Assembly (NCBI GenBank): GCA_001936135.1
Contig: CP012818.1
Span: forward strand, 124,001 to 188,000
Length of the DNA: 64,000 bases
Direction of reading: 5' to 3'
DNA from: Saccharomycopsis fibuligera x Saccharomycopsis cf. fibuligera
Lineage: Eukaryota > Ascomycota > Saccharomycetes > Ascoideales > Saccharomycopsidaceae
Part shown: in pieces, positions 46,075 through 59,419 of the stretch
How the letters are laid out: each line of letters starts with the position of its first letter
Position numbering within the stretch: the first letter of the stretch is position 1
Notes under the pieces: model-generated
The model's database searches: none
Told to the model about the DNA's origin: nothing
The model's input: only the letters and a program-made list of their open reading frames with translations
Translations under genes and position numbers: made by a program

Positions 46075-49000
46075 TTATTTCTCAATATCAAATTGTTTGG
46101 TGGTTTTCCAACAATTGCTACTTATGATACACTGAACAACCCATTCCCAATTTACCAATTCTAGACTGACTTTTTTTTGTGCTTGTGCTGCTTTAGTGGC
46201 GCCTTTTCGAAAGACACCGCGTCTTGACCTTGTAGAAATTGTCCCATTTTCTGTTTTTGCTCGCTTTCTTGAGTTTCTCGAACTTACAGTAGAACCAGCA
46301 CTAGTAAAATTGCTTGAAATAATCGCTGAATTAGATATTCCGGCTAAATTGTCGTAGATTTCATCAACATCAAGATTATCATAAAGCAAAAACTTCACAT
46401 TTTTAACTTTATTTTCCTCCTGAATTTCTCTGGTGATATCGAATATTGTATAATTATAGCCAGAAACTTGTCTTAGAGATTTAGCACCTAACACATGAAA
46501 AAGAAATTCGGAAACTGCAGGCTTTTTAGAAATTATCAATACAACATAATTTTTCAAAACGTGAGAATTATTGGATAATTGATTCGTTAAGCCCGGCTCA
46601 CTAAAATCCATATAATTTTCTTTGAATCTGGATAGATCCACACTTTGAATCGTCTCCAATATTTTTGATTCGCCCGCTGCAAGAACATAACTGGCCCAAT
46701 TATCAAGCCATCGGCTATTTTTGACGCAGTCAACGATAAAGTTCAGTGAAAGTGTTGGCCAACCTAGCGCAAGAGCCTGTAAGTATTTTTGACTTCTGCT
46801 ATACGTTTTAGCAATAACGGCAGAAAACTTTATGGTCTTGAATTGATTAGCAATTTGTAACCTACAAACATTGTCCTCTTTGTCCTTGGTGATATTGAAA
46901 AGGGTTTCAAAGCCTTCTTTGAGCACAATGCCGCCGTTTTCTATAATCATGCTAGTGAGTTTAACTCGTTCATCTTCTCGCTCTCCAGTGAGGCAAAAAG
47001 CAGCATTTTGAAATATCGTTGTCTTAATTTTTGGTTTGATAGGTGAGACATCCGGCGATGAGATTAAACTGTAAAACTGCTCATCTTTTGAAGTATGATT
47101 GCTGTTGAGCAAGTGATAGGCATTTTTGAGTTTGGCTCGGTTACTTAAGCCAGTTACATTAGTTTTATTGCCAATGTTCCCAGGGCTAAAAAAAACATCA
47201 TTTTTCGAATTATTTCCACTCCTCATTTGTGTTTTTTTTCTCTTCTGCCATGATGACTCTGTCATGTAGATATCCCATAAACTAACAGCAATTTCAGGAT
47301 ATTTGTTGCTAACCCCACCACGGATAAACCTTTTTAAGTAAATTGTATTATATCCTCTCATACAAGAAATCTCAGACTCATCTCGCGAGCTTTTTTCAAG
47401 GCCGTTAACAATATATGTCTCATTCTTGCCATGAAGTTTAACAATATCTCCTATGGTTATGTCAAGAGGCAATAAAATATCAGCCTCATTTAGCAACGCA
47501 TTTGTGTCGAAAAATTGCACATCGAATTGATTGTTCACTTTGCTTAGTATAATTGCTGGATAGTATCTGAATTCATAAACAGCCCAAACTGCCGATTCAT
47601 TAGTAATATGGTTCATAGCTAGCTCATCAGATTCCTTCCTAATAAGTTTCTTTATCTTTTCTATACCATTCAGGTCCGATTTTATTACTTTGTCGGCATC
47701 TTGCCGCTTGACTTGGCCATAATTTTTCTCACCATCCAGGTCAGCATACTCAATTGATTTGCTATTACTGTTTCTTCTTTTTCGCTTGGAATTCTGTATA
47801 TGCAACTTGACATCTTCGGTACTAGATGATACCAGCATATGTTTCATCAGACTCTCAGCTTTAGAATGCTTGTCCTTTTGACTTTGTTCAACATTGCCAT
47901 TGACGTTTCGCTCCAGGAAAGCATCATCAATTAGCTCAATAGACTTGACTTTTGAATTTTTCGCGTATAATGCTGAACCTTCTTTTCCCTTTTCTCTATT
48001 TTTGTTTGCTCTATTTTCCTTTTCACGTTCGTTCTCGTTTTCGTCTTCATTTTCGCTCTTGTTTTCAGCTTCATTTCCATTTTCAACCTCGTTGTCATTC
48101 AGATCTAGGGGGGGAGGCGAGCTTGTAATTTCTTGATTTAGTGATTGCTCAACATTGCCGTTTTCCTCGTCGTCAGAAAAATAAATTCTTTTTCTTGATC
48201 TTTTCGTAGGGGTTTCTATCCCAATAATGTCAGTGGCATCTCTTATAGCAGGTGAAGATTCTTGTATTATTGGTGATTGTGATAATCTGTTTCTCTTATC
48301 AAACATTTTCCTCGTTGCATGTCTCCTATGATCCTGCGTACGTTCTTCAGTTTGTTCGCCTAACTTCATTGGTGTAGAACTTTCTGCAACTTGAGATAAA
48401 CGATCCCACAAAGTTCTGCTAGTACATTCTTTACCTCGTTTAGCTTGTGAACAATCATTTTCTGGCAATATAGAAGCGGTGTTTTCAGTGATTTCAGTTT
48501 CACCACTGTTAGTTCTTCTAGACGGAATTATAGCAGATGTATTTTTGTAACTTTTTTCTTCAGAAGATTTCAAAACGTTATTACTGCTGGGCTGAATCTC
48601 ATCATCGTTTTTGTAATTATTTGTAGCCCTATCAAATTCTTGCGTTTTTTGCTTGATTTCTCCATTAGTTACATCAATAGTCCCAGGTATCTGCAAATCT
48701 GGCTCTTTCTCATCATTGCTTTCCGAGCTTTGAGATATGAAAATTTCTCTCTTTAATGTTCCAACAATAGGATAAGACAGTGCCTGCATGTTATTATCCT
48801 GACCAAGCCTATATTGGCTATCATTCTGGGTTACAGTTTTTTGAATTTCTTCATTTGTCGGAGACAATATTTTTTGTGTTTCCATGTTTCCTATTGATGA
48901 CGTGCCTTGAGTGCTGCCAATTTTCTGTGTGTCCAACTCAGAAACACTTCCAATATGGAAGTTGAATCTTGATTTATTCTGAGAATATATCTTTTGGCTT

Positions 49001-49911
49001 GTATCAGAATCAAATTTCAAGAATGATTTTTGGGTATCAGTACCGCCGAAATTTAGTGGTTGAGTATCCCCAAATCTAAATGATTCTAAGTCCAATTTCT
49101 GGGTATCCATATCAACAGTTAAATTTTGTATCTCAGAAAATGCCTCTTTTTGCTCGTCTCGCAACCTGGAAAAAATTTCATGAGGATTGTCAATTTTCAT
49201 CTCAGTTTCAGTTCTGCTGTCTATGTGCTTATTGTCATTGTCATTGACGTCTTGTTTGAGAGGAGAGTCTGACAGGAAGGGGTCTTTCACATGTTTGAGC
49301 CATGGACTATCAGATGTGCTACCTGCACTTTTTTTTATTTTTGAAATACTATTGGGCGCACTGAAAGTATTCTTCGCCTCTGTATTTTTAAACGGAGTTT
49401 CCTCTAGTCCTGCAAAATTCACGGGTATTTGGTTTGTAGTAGTATCATTCGGATCACCGGTATTCTCGTGCGCATCTTTGATAAAGCTTGCGGTATTATC
49501 TAATGGCTTATGAGTAGGTTCCAATGCATCACCACTTTGATTATTGTTCTGAATCATACTTTCATTGGTGACATTTTCATAATCGTTGCTTGTTGGAATC
49601 TGAAGTTCTAAATATTGTTTTATGGCATTATTATTGATATCGGAGCCTGGTGTAACACCTTGAGACCTTTGGTCTATTACCTGGGTCTTAATTTGAATGT
49701 TAGCTTCTTGTTTCGAATCAATACTCCGTATTTTTTCTTTTAGTATCGTTATAACAGACCTGTCTATGTGCTGTAATTTCGTCCGCAGTCATAAACGCAT
49801 TAGGTCTCTATGCTATCATCATATACTTACATCATCGGATAATGAATTAAGCACATGGGATAGCCGCTGGCCTTCCAGTGTAGCTAACAGAGACTGTCTG
49901 GAGGGACGCAT
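46075..49911 (-). CDS. RAD9: DNA-damage checkpoint mediator Rad9 (probable 5' intron)
   Basis: The certain part, from the ATG at 49557, is 1160 aa. A TQ cluster (DTQKLDLES, GGTDTQKS, ETQKIL) at about residues 150-235 offers Mec1/Tel1 sites. A Tudor-like fold at about 655-730 (AVWAVYEFRYYPAIILSKV) and tandem BRCT repeats from about 845 to the end (FCLTGEREDERVKLTSMIIE; LELVNWEWVVQCIISSNCW) complete the Rad9/Crb2/53BP1 layout. The frame stays open for 71 codons upstream of that ATG without any Met. A 27-codon exon at 49831-49911 (MRPSRQSLLATLEGQRLSHV) ends at GTAAGT and joins in phase at 49770 after a 60-nt intron ending ACAG, giving 1258 aa. I prefer the spliced model; its branch site (CCTAATG or TTATGAC) is weak. 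Confidence 0.85.
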
Positions 49912-50226
49912 GAATATATGTCAAAATATTTCTTCTCACCTAACAATGCCTCCTCAGTGCGTTGACTACATCGTCGTTAGCCTTCTATGTTGATCAAGGA
50001 TTTGGAATGATGCCTTTATTTTTTTCTCGTCCGCATCATCATCCATCATGCATGATTACATAATAGATTCCAAACTAGTGGTTCTTTCCAGTTTTGTGTA
50101 CCCACATAAGCTAAAATCCGTTGCTGATATCCTATCAAGAAGCTAATTCCAAACGTATATACCATACCATACCTCTGACACACTATTACGAACTGATAGG
50201 TCAGCAAAATCACTTGAATTTAAAAT
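49912..50226. promoter_or_regulatory. Divergent promoter region of RAD9 and the unknown gene
   Basis: 315 bp between proposed starts. No factor site could be named. If RAD9 starts at 49557 the gap is 669 bp. Confidence 0.4.
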
Positions 50227-52454
50227 ATGGTTTCCGCGTCTTCTCCAAAAGGACATTTGCCCAGTTCCCGGGATGATATTTTTCCACCATCAGAGCAAGA
50301 CACTCTCTTATTAAGATTGTGCAGGAAGGGTATGATAAATCAAAAATTATTTGATTAACCTTTTTTATCTCTGTGACAATTAAAAACATTTTGCATCCAA
50401 AATTCTAACATTTTATTTTAGGCATGTTTTACAAGGTACTAGAAGTTCCTGAACCACCGCATGGTTACCACTCCTCAGATAGATTAGCTATTGGTGTCTC
50501 GTTAATGGAGCTGAAACGCCTTGATGATGGCATGCGACACTGCTGTATTGCTATTGAGACATTCCCTATAAATATGAGAGTTATGCCATTATATATTACA
50601 GGGCTTGAATGTCAGAAATTTGAGTTATACCAATCTGCTGCGGGGCTTTTTGGAAGAGCCTACAATCTCATTCTTGATCTTAAGCTTGTGAAGCACAATA
50701 GCTTGCTGAGAGAATGTAAAAAGCGCTGCACCATCTGCCATGGATTATCACAAACCAAGAGAGCAGATTGGGAGGTTGTTTCTAGTAGCATCAAGAAATT
50801 CACAATTACAGAAGAAATTGACAAGTATGTGAAGGATGGGGGAACGATGGAAGATAAAATATACTTGACACGATTTTTAGATACTCTCCGTATAAATGTT
50901 GAGGTTAAAAAAATTCTTGAAACTTGGATACTGAATGGAGATCTCAGCTCTCAAAATGTTCTTATTGATCCTCTTGATTTACTATTCAAAACAATTTTGA
51001 GCTTTTCTCCAAGGGAAGCTTTTGAGCCAGTTATTCAGGTGGAAAATGTGTTACAATTGTACATGGCAGTTGAGCTATCAAAATATCCTGAGATAGATGA
51101 TGGAGTAGATGTTAAAAGTATTGCCAAAATGCTTGAAAAAATCAACCATTATTCGAGCTCCAAATTCATAAAATTGTGCAGTATCATGGTAAAGATACAA
51201 TCAGTGAAATCATTTCTTGCATTCATGAAAAATGATTATAAAAAATCATTCGAAGGATTTAAATGGTTAATCAAACTAATAGAGGAGTGTGATAAACGTA
51301 CGCCCCAGCCTGTCAGTTTCACTTCACTCAAAACTAAAATAGCTATTTATAACTACTGTGGCCAGGCTTGCAGCAAATTAGTTTTGGGACAACAGGTAAG
51401 AGATGAAATGAATGGCTTGATTTGCTCAATGATAATTGATAGCGATGGCACTGAACCGTGTTGTAGGACAAATCAGCACTTTTTTTTTACACTTAGTCTC
51501 TTGTTTGAGAAATTGGCAATTGTAAATGGAACTATAGTTGATATTGAAAACTATAATGCCAATGGGCTAAGGCTGTCAAAAGTGCATATAGAGGAAATGA
51601 TACGAAAAGAAATATTGGCTGCAATCCTGAAGGATGAAGATGATGTTACGGTTATTTTCAGCTATGACCGTATACTTTGGGGTTTGATAATGTATGGGGG
51701 AGTTCACTTAAAGACAATTTGGTTTTTTATGCTTTTAAGGTTGTTTTATGTCTCTAAATTTACTAGATTTCCAATTCCATTGGTAAATAATTTCAATGAT
51801 TTGCGTATTGATATAAACATAACTATTGAAAGTCTTTCCGGGTGCTTTGATGAAAGCAAAAAGTTGGAGACTACAATGCTTGATAATGAGACTGATACTC
51901 AGACTTTAACAATGATTGTTACAAGTATTCTTAGAATGCAGGAAAAGCTCAGCAAAAAAGACTCACAGGACATGTGGAACGAAAAGCATGGAAACTTATT
52001 TTTGGCTCCTCAAGCATTTTTGAAATTGGGTAAAAATTCTCCCAAGGTGGGAAAGAACAAAAGCCACGGCAACGACATCGGCAATGGTGCAGATGATAGC
52101 ACTTCCAATAATAGTAGCGTCAGCAACAAGATTGATTCAAAAACTGGTGAAGCAGATTGGAATAAACTTCTTCCTTATGATGTTGAAAGTGCGGTAGAAA
52201 AAATTATTTTATTAGACGAATTTTATGATGAGACAAATCCATATGGAACCAATAAAACCTTTGTTATCAGTAAAGCGGCTCAAAGAGCCACAAGGAAATT
52301 ACGGGGACACATAAAGCTTCACGAGAAAATTATAAAGTTCCAATTGAAAAAAAGCAGGGAATGGGTTGTATTATGGCTAGATTGTTATAAGGATTTACGA
52401 TCTCCTACTTTACAACCACAAATTTCAAAATTGTTAGCATGTTGTTTAAGTTAA
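50227..52454 (+). CDS. Unrecognised protein, 711 aa, one intron
   Basis: Join 50227-50329 and 50422-52454. Exon 1 encodes MVSASSPKGHLPSSRDDIFP and 14 more residues; the 92-nt intron begins GTATGA, has TTCTAAC about 15 nt before TTTTAG, and the split codon is GGC, continuing GMFYKVLEVPEPPHGY. The N-terminal third looks like TPR-type helices (AIGVSLMELKRLDDGMRHCC, LYQSAAGLFGRAYNLILDLK). A hydrophobic stretch (ILWGLIMYGGVHLKTIWFFM) lies near residue 450 and a Ser/Asn-rich linker near 570; the end is helical (WVVLWLDCYKDL). I do not recognise the family. The TPR-like start suggests a scaffold or adaptor; nothing in the sequence shows its partner. Codon use and length argue that it is a real gene. 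Confidence 0.8.
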
Positions 52455-52684
52455 AAAATGCCTTTAGGTTGATATTGTTAATCAAGTGTTAAGTAAAGTA
52501 AATAAATACAGCATAATAGACAAATATGTTTAATTTTTCCTATCAATTAAATAATGTAATGCAAGAATGTGTATGTATGTGCGTAAGTAATGACAGACTA
52601 AGGAAACGTTTTACAAGTCGGATTTAAGTAAAAAAGGAAACATGCATTTGCAATATTTTAGAACCAGCCAAGACGCTCCAAAGA

Positions 52685-54011
52685 TCACTTGTTGATCTCC
52701 GCATACATGTTTCTGATTAAAAGTTTTTCTGTACGGTAGCGTTCGTAAAGAATATTATGGGTAACGTCTTTGAACTCCTGTAAATGCGAGCCAAATAAGA
52801 CTGTCTTCAAGACGTTAAAATCGCAAATATTTGGGTCTTCTATATTCACTTCTGCCCAATCATACTTGCGCGTATGTACTCTTTTACCATCTTTTAATTC
52901 CTTTATATTATTACTCCCAATAACGGCAAAAGGTAGCAGGTTATTTAAGTAAGAATCGTCAGAGTTTCCTTGATTTTTTGAGTTCTCGGTTGTGGAAGAT
53001 TGATCAGAAAGTATTTCATCATATGCTCCCACATTTTGATCATCGGTAAAATTTTGATGACTTTTGTTTTGTTCATCGTATTCGCCTTCATTTTGAGCTT
53101 CTTCTGCTCCTTCTTCTTCCTCAAAATCATGACGGCTAAAATCATAAATTGGAATATTATTGTTTTTGATATCTTTGAGAATTATTCTTTTGTTTAAGTT
53201 CAGCTCATCTTTGGTCAATAGATCTGCCTTACTGATTATAGGAATCAGATTAACTCTATTACTTAATAACTTCATCAGTTCAACATCTAATTGACTTAAA
53301 CCTTTTGAAGTTGCGCTAATGAAATAGAGTGCAACATGTATCCTACCATCTGTGAATTTTGGGTTTCTTTTAATCCTGCATTCTTCTTGTAAAATTAGGT
53401 TAAACTGGGTTTCAATGTAGTCAACGATCTTCAAAGAGCATCTTTCGTTGTTTACCGCTTCTCCAAACCCTGGTGTTAAAATAACATTCAAGGAAATTGG
53501 GGCTGAATTTGGTTCATGAATTTCTTGGTCTGATTAGTATAAGAAAGTGTCAGCAAAAAATAAAGAGAAGTCTAAGCGCTACAAACCTAAATGGTGCTTT
53601 CCAATAGACATCAAATCATTATTTGAAACAAGTGAGGCTATCAAACTTTCAGTTGCTTCTTCGTTTTCTGGGGTCTCTACCTCTTCACCCGCGGTTGTTG
53701 GTTGACCATTGATTTTAAAGAATTGTTTGTTGCAAAGAGTATTCACAAAGGTTTTTTTTCCAGTTACGCTTTGACCACACACCAATATTGAGAAACGAAT
53801 TGGCTTTTTGGCAAGCTTATTTCGTCTAATTTCCTCTGGAGAAAGCTAAAAATAAAAAGAAAATTGCAGTTAGTAAAATCATTTTATAAAACTGAAAAAG
53901 GAAAATAATATTTAAATGTGTTGAAAATAAAAAATGTTTGGGAGAACAGAAAGAATCAAAAAAAGGCTCAAAAACAATGAAAAAGTATTAAAAACTTTTA
54001 TAATAATAATA

Positions 54012-54048
<37 letters not shown>

Positions 54049-54071
54049 AGACAACTTACAATTGTATTCAT
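52685..54071 (-). CDS. Divergent septin, three exons (CDC11/SPR28-like)
   Basis: Join on the minus strand 54071-54060, 53845-53587, 53529-52685; 371 aa. Exon 1 encodes MNTI only (GTAAGT; TACTAAC; TTTTTAG). Exon 2 has LSPEEIRRNKLAKKPIRFSI and the P-loop GQSVTGKKTFVNTLCNK. Intron 2 is 57 nt (GTTTGT, TACTAAT, CAG); an AAG six bases later would drop two codons in frame. Exon 3 has TPGFGEAVNNERC and the G4 motif ISKADLL, with septin-type YIETQFNLILQEE and a septin C-terminus; no C-terminal coiled coil follows. The G3 aspartate of DTPG is Leu (ILTPG), so GTP hydrolysis is probably lost. It most resembles the Cdc11/Spr28 side of the family; a sporulation- or stage-specific septin is a fair guess. 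Confidence 0.8.
54014..54043. repeat. A tract inside septin intron 1
   Basis: Thirty A residues on the plus strand (U tract in the transcript) next to an AAT microsatellite, inside the 214-nt intron 1. Confidence 0.9.
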
Positions 54072-57000
54072 TGCTGTAGCCGGATTTGAAATAACAAATG
54101 GAACATTGACATATATCCAATATAACTTTGGCGTAAAAAAAAAATATTGTTTAGTAAAAAAAAGTGAGCAAATTATGAAAAAGAAAACAACACTCTTTAC
54201 TAGGAGGTATTGGATTTTTCTGCATTACACAAAGGCTGCCTCAAAGAGACAAATTACCAGGTTACTTGCTTGTGGAAAAACTCGCGGGAAGCGTATGAGA
54301 AACGCTAAGTACCACAAAAGCAACAAAAACGAAAGTACACAAATACAAACAAAAAACACAAAAAGATAAAAGAAAAATAATAAATGCTGCAAACAATTAA
54401 GGTGAAACACGACGAATCCGCAATCCGTGGGAGGAAATGCGTCTTTCCAAAGTCGGATTTTTTGATGTCGTAGAAAAAGGCGACAGACGTACATTGAGGA
54501 GAAAAAAGTCGGATTCTGACTGGATAAAATTTGCGTTTGTGAAACCGAAGCGCGGTTGCTGGAAAAATGAAAATCATTAACATAAAAAATAAAATCAAAG
54601 TAAAACGATATGAAAAAAAAAAAGGATCAGAAAAGAAAGTCGTACATGAAATGGAGAAGTGAATATCGGAAGATGTCAAATAAAGTGCTAATAACAATAT
54701 CGTTAATGAGAAGAGGCAATTATATTGAGTGCTTTTTGTCTGTGCACACGCATTTAGATGCGTTCTTTAGACACAATCATGTACCAGCAGCTTTGAATGT
54801 GGTGCACCAGCATAAAAAAATGCATGGTACACATAATACCGCATCAAAATTTATGTACGTAGATGCACGTTTAATACAGCCCTGGATGCATATTTCTGCA
54901 TGCATGTATGCTCGCATGCAAACCGACACTTCCATACAAAGCAGAAACGAAGAGGGAATTCCAGTTCTCCAAATTGTAGTCAGTTATCAGACAGACAAAC
55001 AATTCAGACTGATACATAAAAAATAAGGCCAAATGAAAGGTGTTTATTTGTGGAGCATTGTTCTATTACCTTTTTCCCTTTTAAAAGTGTGTTTTTTTAG
55101 CTATTTGTCTGCTTGTTGTCACTTTTCGTAGTTCTCGTAAACTATTTGATATCGTCTATTTACGCCGGCTTTGCTTGGTTCAGCAAGACGACGCATCTTT
55201 CCTGCCGCTTGCTGCGGGCAGCCAAAAGTTATTGATTGATTGATATACCTGATGGTGTGGTATCATAACAGAACGCTTCTGGAATTGCAGAGGCAAAGTG
55301 AAAAAAAAAAAAAAAATTGAAAGGAAAAATGAACCGAGACATCTAGATTTCAGATTATCCAACAAAGAGATCGATGGAAAAAGTAAGACAAGCCCAGGAA
55401 TAAAGCAAGATCAAATATTCGTCCAAGAAACAGGGCATTAAAGCCCAAATCGAACATTATTCATCGCTAAAGATTTACAAACAGATATGAGGACATGGAT
55501 TTGCACAGGATAGAAGAGCAAAGATTAAACATTATACTTAGCCATAAGCTGTAAGCTATACTATATATACAGCAACAAATTGAGCACAGATTTAGAATAA
55601 GAACAGATATATGCGCACTGCAGGTGATGTAGGTTTCCAAACTTCGGGACAATAAAAACCTTGGCCATCAATAGGAAACCTTAAGGCTACAACATAACAA
55701 TAAGGTCGGCTTGGAATAGAAAATAAGAAAAGGAAACGAACAAAAAGAAAAGAAAAAAAAAGAAAAGAAAAGAAAAGAAAAGGAAAAAAAAGATCTTGAG
55801 CAGAAACGACAGAATTAGCGATTGTTATCCCAAGCATCACCCGGACTAAAAATTAGTCTACATGAGCGAGATTGGCTAAAGGGTGTATTATAGTGGTAGT
55901 GGCAGTCTGTGCGGCAAGAACCGCCAGTAAGGGTTTTGGCTTTGTTTTTGTGTAACTATGCTTCCGTAGAGTGCAGTTAACAGCGTGTTTGTGGTAGTGC
56001 CGGACGTATATGTGTAACTAATGAACATTACTAGTGGTGCTACTAGCGACGGATGCAAAGGGAAAAACAACAACAACTTCAAAACAAAGTAAAATGCGCT
56101 TGTGCCATGCAGCGATGCAATCGCCAACCACCTGGTGCGTCCTCATGAGCAGCTCAAGTTGGAATAATTAATGAAGAAACCAATGTGGTACAACATAAAG
56201 CGGAATATAGAAACGGAACATGGAATAGAATAAAATAATGGTGACAAAAAAAAAAAAAAAAAAAAAAAAAGAAAAGAAAGAAAGAAACAACATGGAAAAG
56301 AAGAAAAAGTTTTGTGTATAGTATTACAATATCATAATTCACGTTGCGTACCGAAAAAGTAGACAAACATATCAGCATTGGCTGCAAATGTAAGCAGAAC
56401 CTCATAACGTTCGCATATTAGTCAATTTTTGACAAATGTTGCTTTAATCTTTACTGTAATACTTGCTTCGAGCGAACGATCGGCTGCTTGAAAAGTGCAT
56501 TATGGATAAAGGGCCAAGAAAAAAACAGGAAAAAGAAAAAAAAGTACCGACTGTCGTCTTGATGTTGGAGAGAAGCAAGAAATACGTATCAAACACGACA
56601 AGTCGGATTGAAATTCATCGACATTGCAACGCAAATTAGTCTTTTTTAGTACTTGGTTGGATGCGTTGTTCCAATCAATGGAAAATTTCCGCAATATGCT
56701 TTATTAGGATAAGTATAAGATAGCTTAGCACACCACTGTGCCTCGTTGTATATACATCAGATACCCATTAAATAAATTGAGTCTTTTGGCACACTCATTC
56801 GTTTAGATTATGTTCTGAGGAAGTAGAATACCAAACACTCGAAGTATTTTGGTGACATTGGTAATATCTGCGGTACCACCAGGGCTGCTATCAAAGAATG
56901 GCCTTATATCTCGCGGAAGTCTTGATTTGGAGATGCGTTGTTATTTTTATTTTTCTTTTTCTGTGTAGTGCAGAAATAAGCTGTGCAATGTGTTTTAAGT

Positions 57001-59419
57001 CCCGAGTCAACTTTATGGCAGTTTGGTGTCGAAAGTCTAATACATAGAAGGATAGATGCCTACGGCTGGTAGATGGTATATACAGCTAGCAATGCATGAG
57101 CCGGCGCACCTTAATAAGGCAAGTGACAGAGACAAATCAAATTTGATTTGAGAAAGACCTGCCGTTTCGTCTCGTAAGTGCGGCTTCAGCATTCACCCGA
57201 GGGCAGCACTGAAAGGACACACCACAAAGCGAAGAATACAAAATTTTCCGTTGCTAGCAGTGGTCGCTATAGAAAAGGAATCAAATAAAAATACCGGTAA
57301 AGAGACTGTTTGAAATTTATTGGTTTATAGCAAGAAACAAAAAACTTTTTCCTTAGTCACAGTGTAGCGCTTTTATACCAAGTTGGCTAGCAAACTTTGC
57401 CGCCAATAACCAGAATCAACCAATTGCCCATTTAGCAAAACACAATTACGGTACTTTCTAAATTGTGTGAGTCCGGGACCTTGCAAGCGAAAGACGCTAG
57501 TCACGTAGCTTAATGCAGACTCGCAGTATATGTCCTTGCTTTAGCTAAATTCTGATCTCAATACTTAGTATCTTGTTGATACAATACTTTAACTTCACTT
57601 TTATTTCTTGTCATCTTTTATCTATACTTTATTTTTCATTATCTTCACTCTGCTAACAGCAAATATTAATTCTACATTCAATTCTTGCTGTTCTGCCGGG
57701 GCATATCTCTGTTTTGTGCACTTCCTGCATAGTACATCTAAAAATACACTACCGCATATGCATTCATGTGCAAACTAAAACCACATGCATAACATAAAAC
57801 AAAAACATCTGCAAAGTCTTTTGAACTCGCTAGTGGAAGATCCTCACAGCCTGCAGCAGCTTTTGCTGTATCCTGCATTATGTATACTGTATGTACTAGT
57901 CTGCAAAAACTTTGTGGAATAAAAGAAAAAAAATAAAAAATAAAAAAGGCAATAATTGTGAGGTTATGGGACTGTATAACTGGAAACATAGTTTTGGCAT
58001 AAATTGACGGAAAAAAGAGGTCCCTGGGTCATTAAAAGCATCAATTGATGAGAATTTGCACTAACTGCCAAAGACCAAAAGTTAGGGGCAAAATATACTC
58101 AAGTTTGAAAACAAGCCATTGTAAACCAACTACGAGAACCGCGTAGCTCAATTATAACTTTCAAAGAGTTAGCCCAATAAGCTATAAACCGTTCCCCATA
58201 GCTCTTACCATAATGAAACAACATATATGTGACCGAAAAGAAAAATAGAAAAGGAAAAATCAGCAGAAAACATACACCAACACTACGCACGATCCAGGTA
58301 AATCGAGATGGTTAACGGCGCTGACAAGGAAGGATGGATGTGATAGATAATCAGCATACTCAGGGTACACACAATTAAGCCCTGAGACGTATGCGTTGAG
58401 AGGACGGATACAGTTGCATTGCAATAGCTTTGAGAGGAGAGAAGGCGAATTGACGGCGGGCTGGACGCCGGTGAACGGTTAATGGACGGTGTGGACGGAG
58501 GAAGTCAGAATGGAATCTGCTTTCTATCCTGTCTAGAAAGAGCAGACGCATCGGTGGTGATCTTGCTTCTCGCTTGGTGTGGCAGGCGAGCGAGTGGGCC
58601 GACAGACACTCACTTTGCAGTAATCCCGCAGTCAGCCGGCAGGAAACTAGCAGAATACCAGCAGCTGCTTTGCATAAGAGGGCATACAGCAGCTTTTATA
58701 TGCCTGACATCACCTAGCATTGCATTTTCCCACTTGCTTATGCGTAGAGTAGCTTGGTGCCGCTGCTGCTCCTCATCACCGGCCATGCTTACAGTGCGCA
58801 GTTGTTTACCACTGCGCATGGCACATTGTCCTCGGTCTGCCTGCCTGCCCTTTGTTGTGGGTCTTCTGTTATATAAACTGGCTGTCCTCCTGCCCCGAGT
58901 AGAATCGGTCGCATTTGCTAATTTTTTCTCTCTCTCGTGCCCTCCAGAGAAAATACGTATTTTCGGCCTTTTTCCACAATTGCCATACATCTACAGTTTT
59001 ATTTATGTGTGTGCCTGTGTCTCTATTCGAATTTGGATTTGTATATATATAAACCGCTCATTGCCCCTGGCCTTCGGCGCTTACTTGCTTCTTTTCTTTT
59101 CGTTTTGCCTGGTTCTGGCCTTTTACAACCTCTTTCTCTTTACTGCTCTACTGTTACTTTTCGCTGCAGATCTTTCCCAATATTTACTCAAGTACAATCT
59201 CACCTTGACTACACTTAATCCACCTTTGGCATTTAAACATACACATTTTGACAATATTATTCAAGATTTTTGCACACGCACAATTGGTACATCACTCACC
59301 AAGGACCACGCTACTACTGCTTTTATATTTATTTTCGCCTATCTCCTTATGGCAATTTCCCTTCCCTTAATTGATTACTCCATATCTATTGACTACTCCA
59401 TATCTATTGACTACCACTA
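54072..59419. other. Gene desert upstream of the zinc-cluster regulator
   Basis: 5.3 kb with no supported gene. It includes an A tract (about 56246-56270), AAAG-rich runs (55740-55790), and a GC-richer island at about 58440-58900 followed by pyrimidine-rich DNA up to the ATG, consistent with a long promoter and long 5' leader. Frames at 54610-55026 and 58482-59420 are discussed as rejected. Long upstream regions of this kind are known for cell-fate regulators in Candida; applying that here is inference. Confidence 0.55.
59373..59414 (+). repeat. 18-bp tandem repeat just before the regulator ATG
   Basis: Two full copies and a third of GACTACTCCATATCTATT end 5 bp before the ATG at 59420, so they lie in the mRNA leader. 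Confidence 0.9.

Noticed and set aside
53523-53529. Alternative AAG acceptor of septin intron 2
   Set aside because: CAG is the commoner acceptor, though it is very near the branch site; kept as an alternative because both preserve frame.
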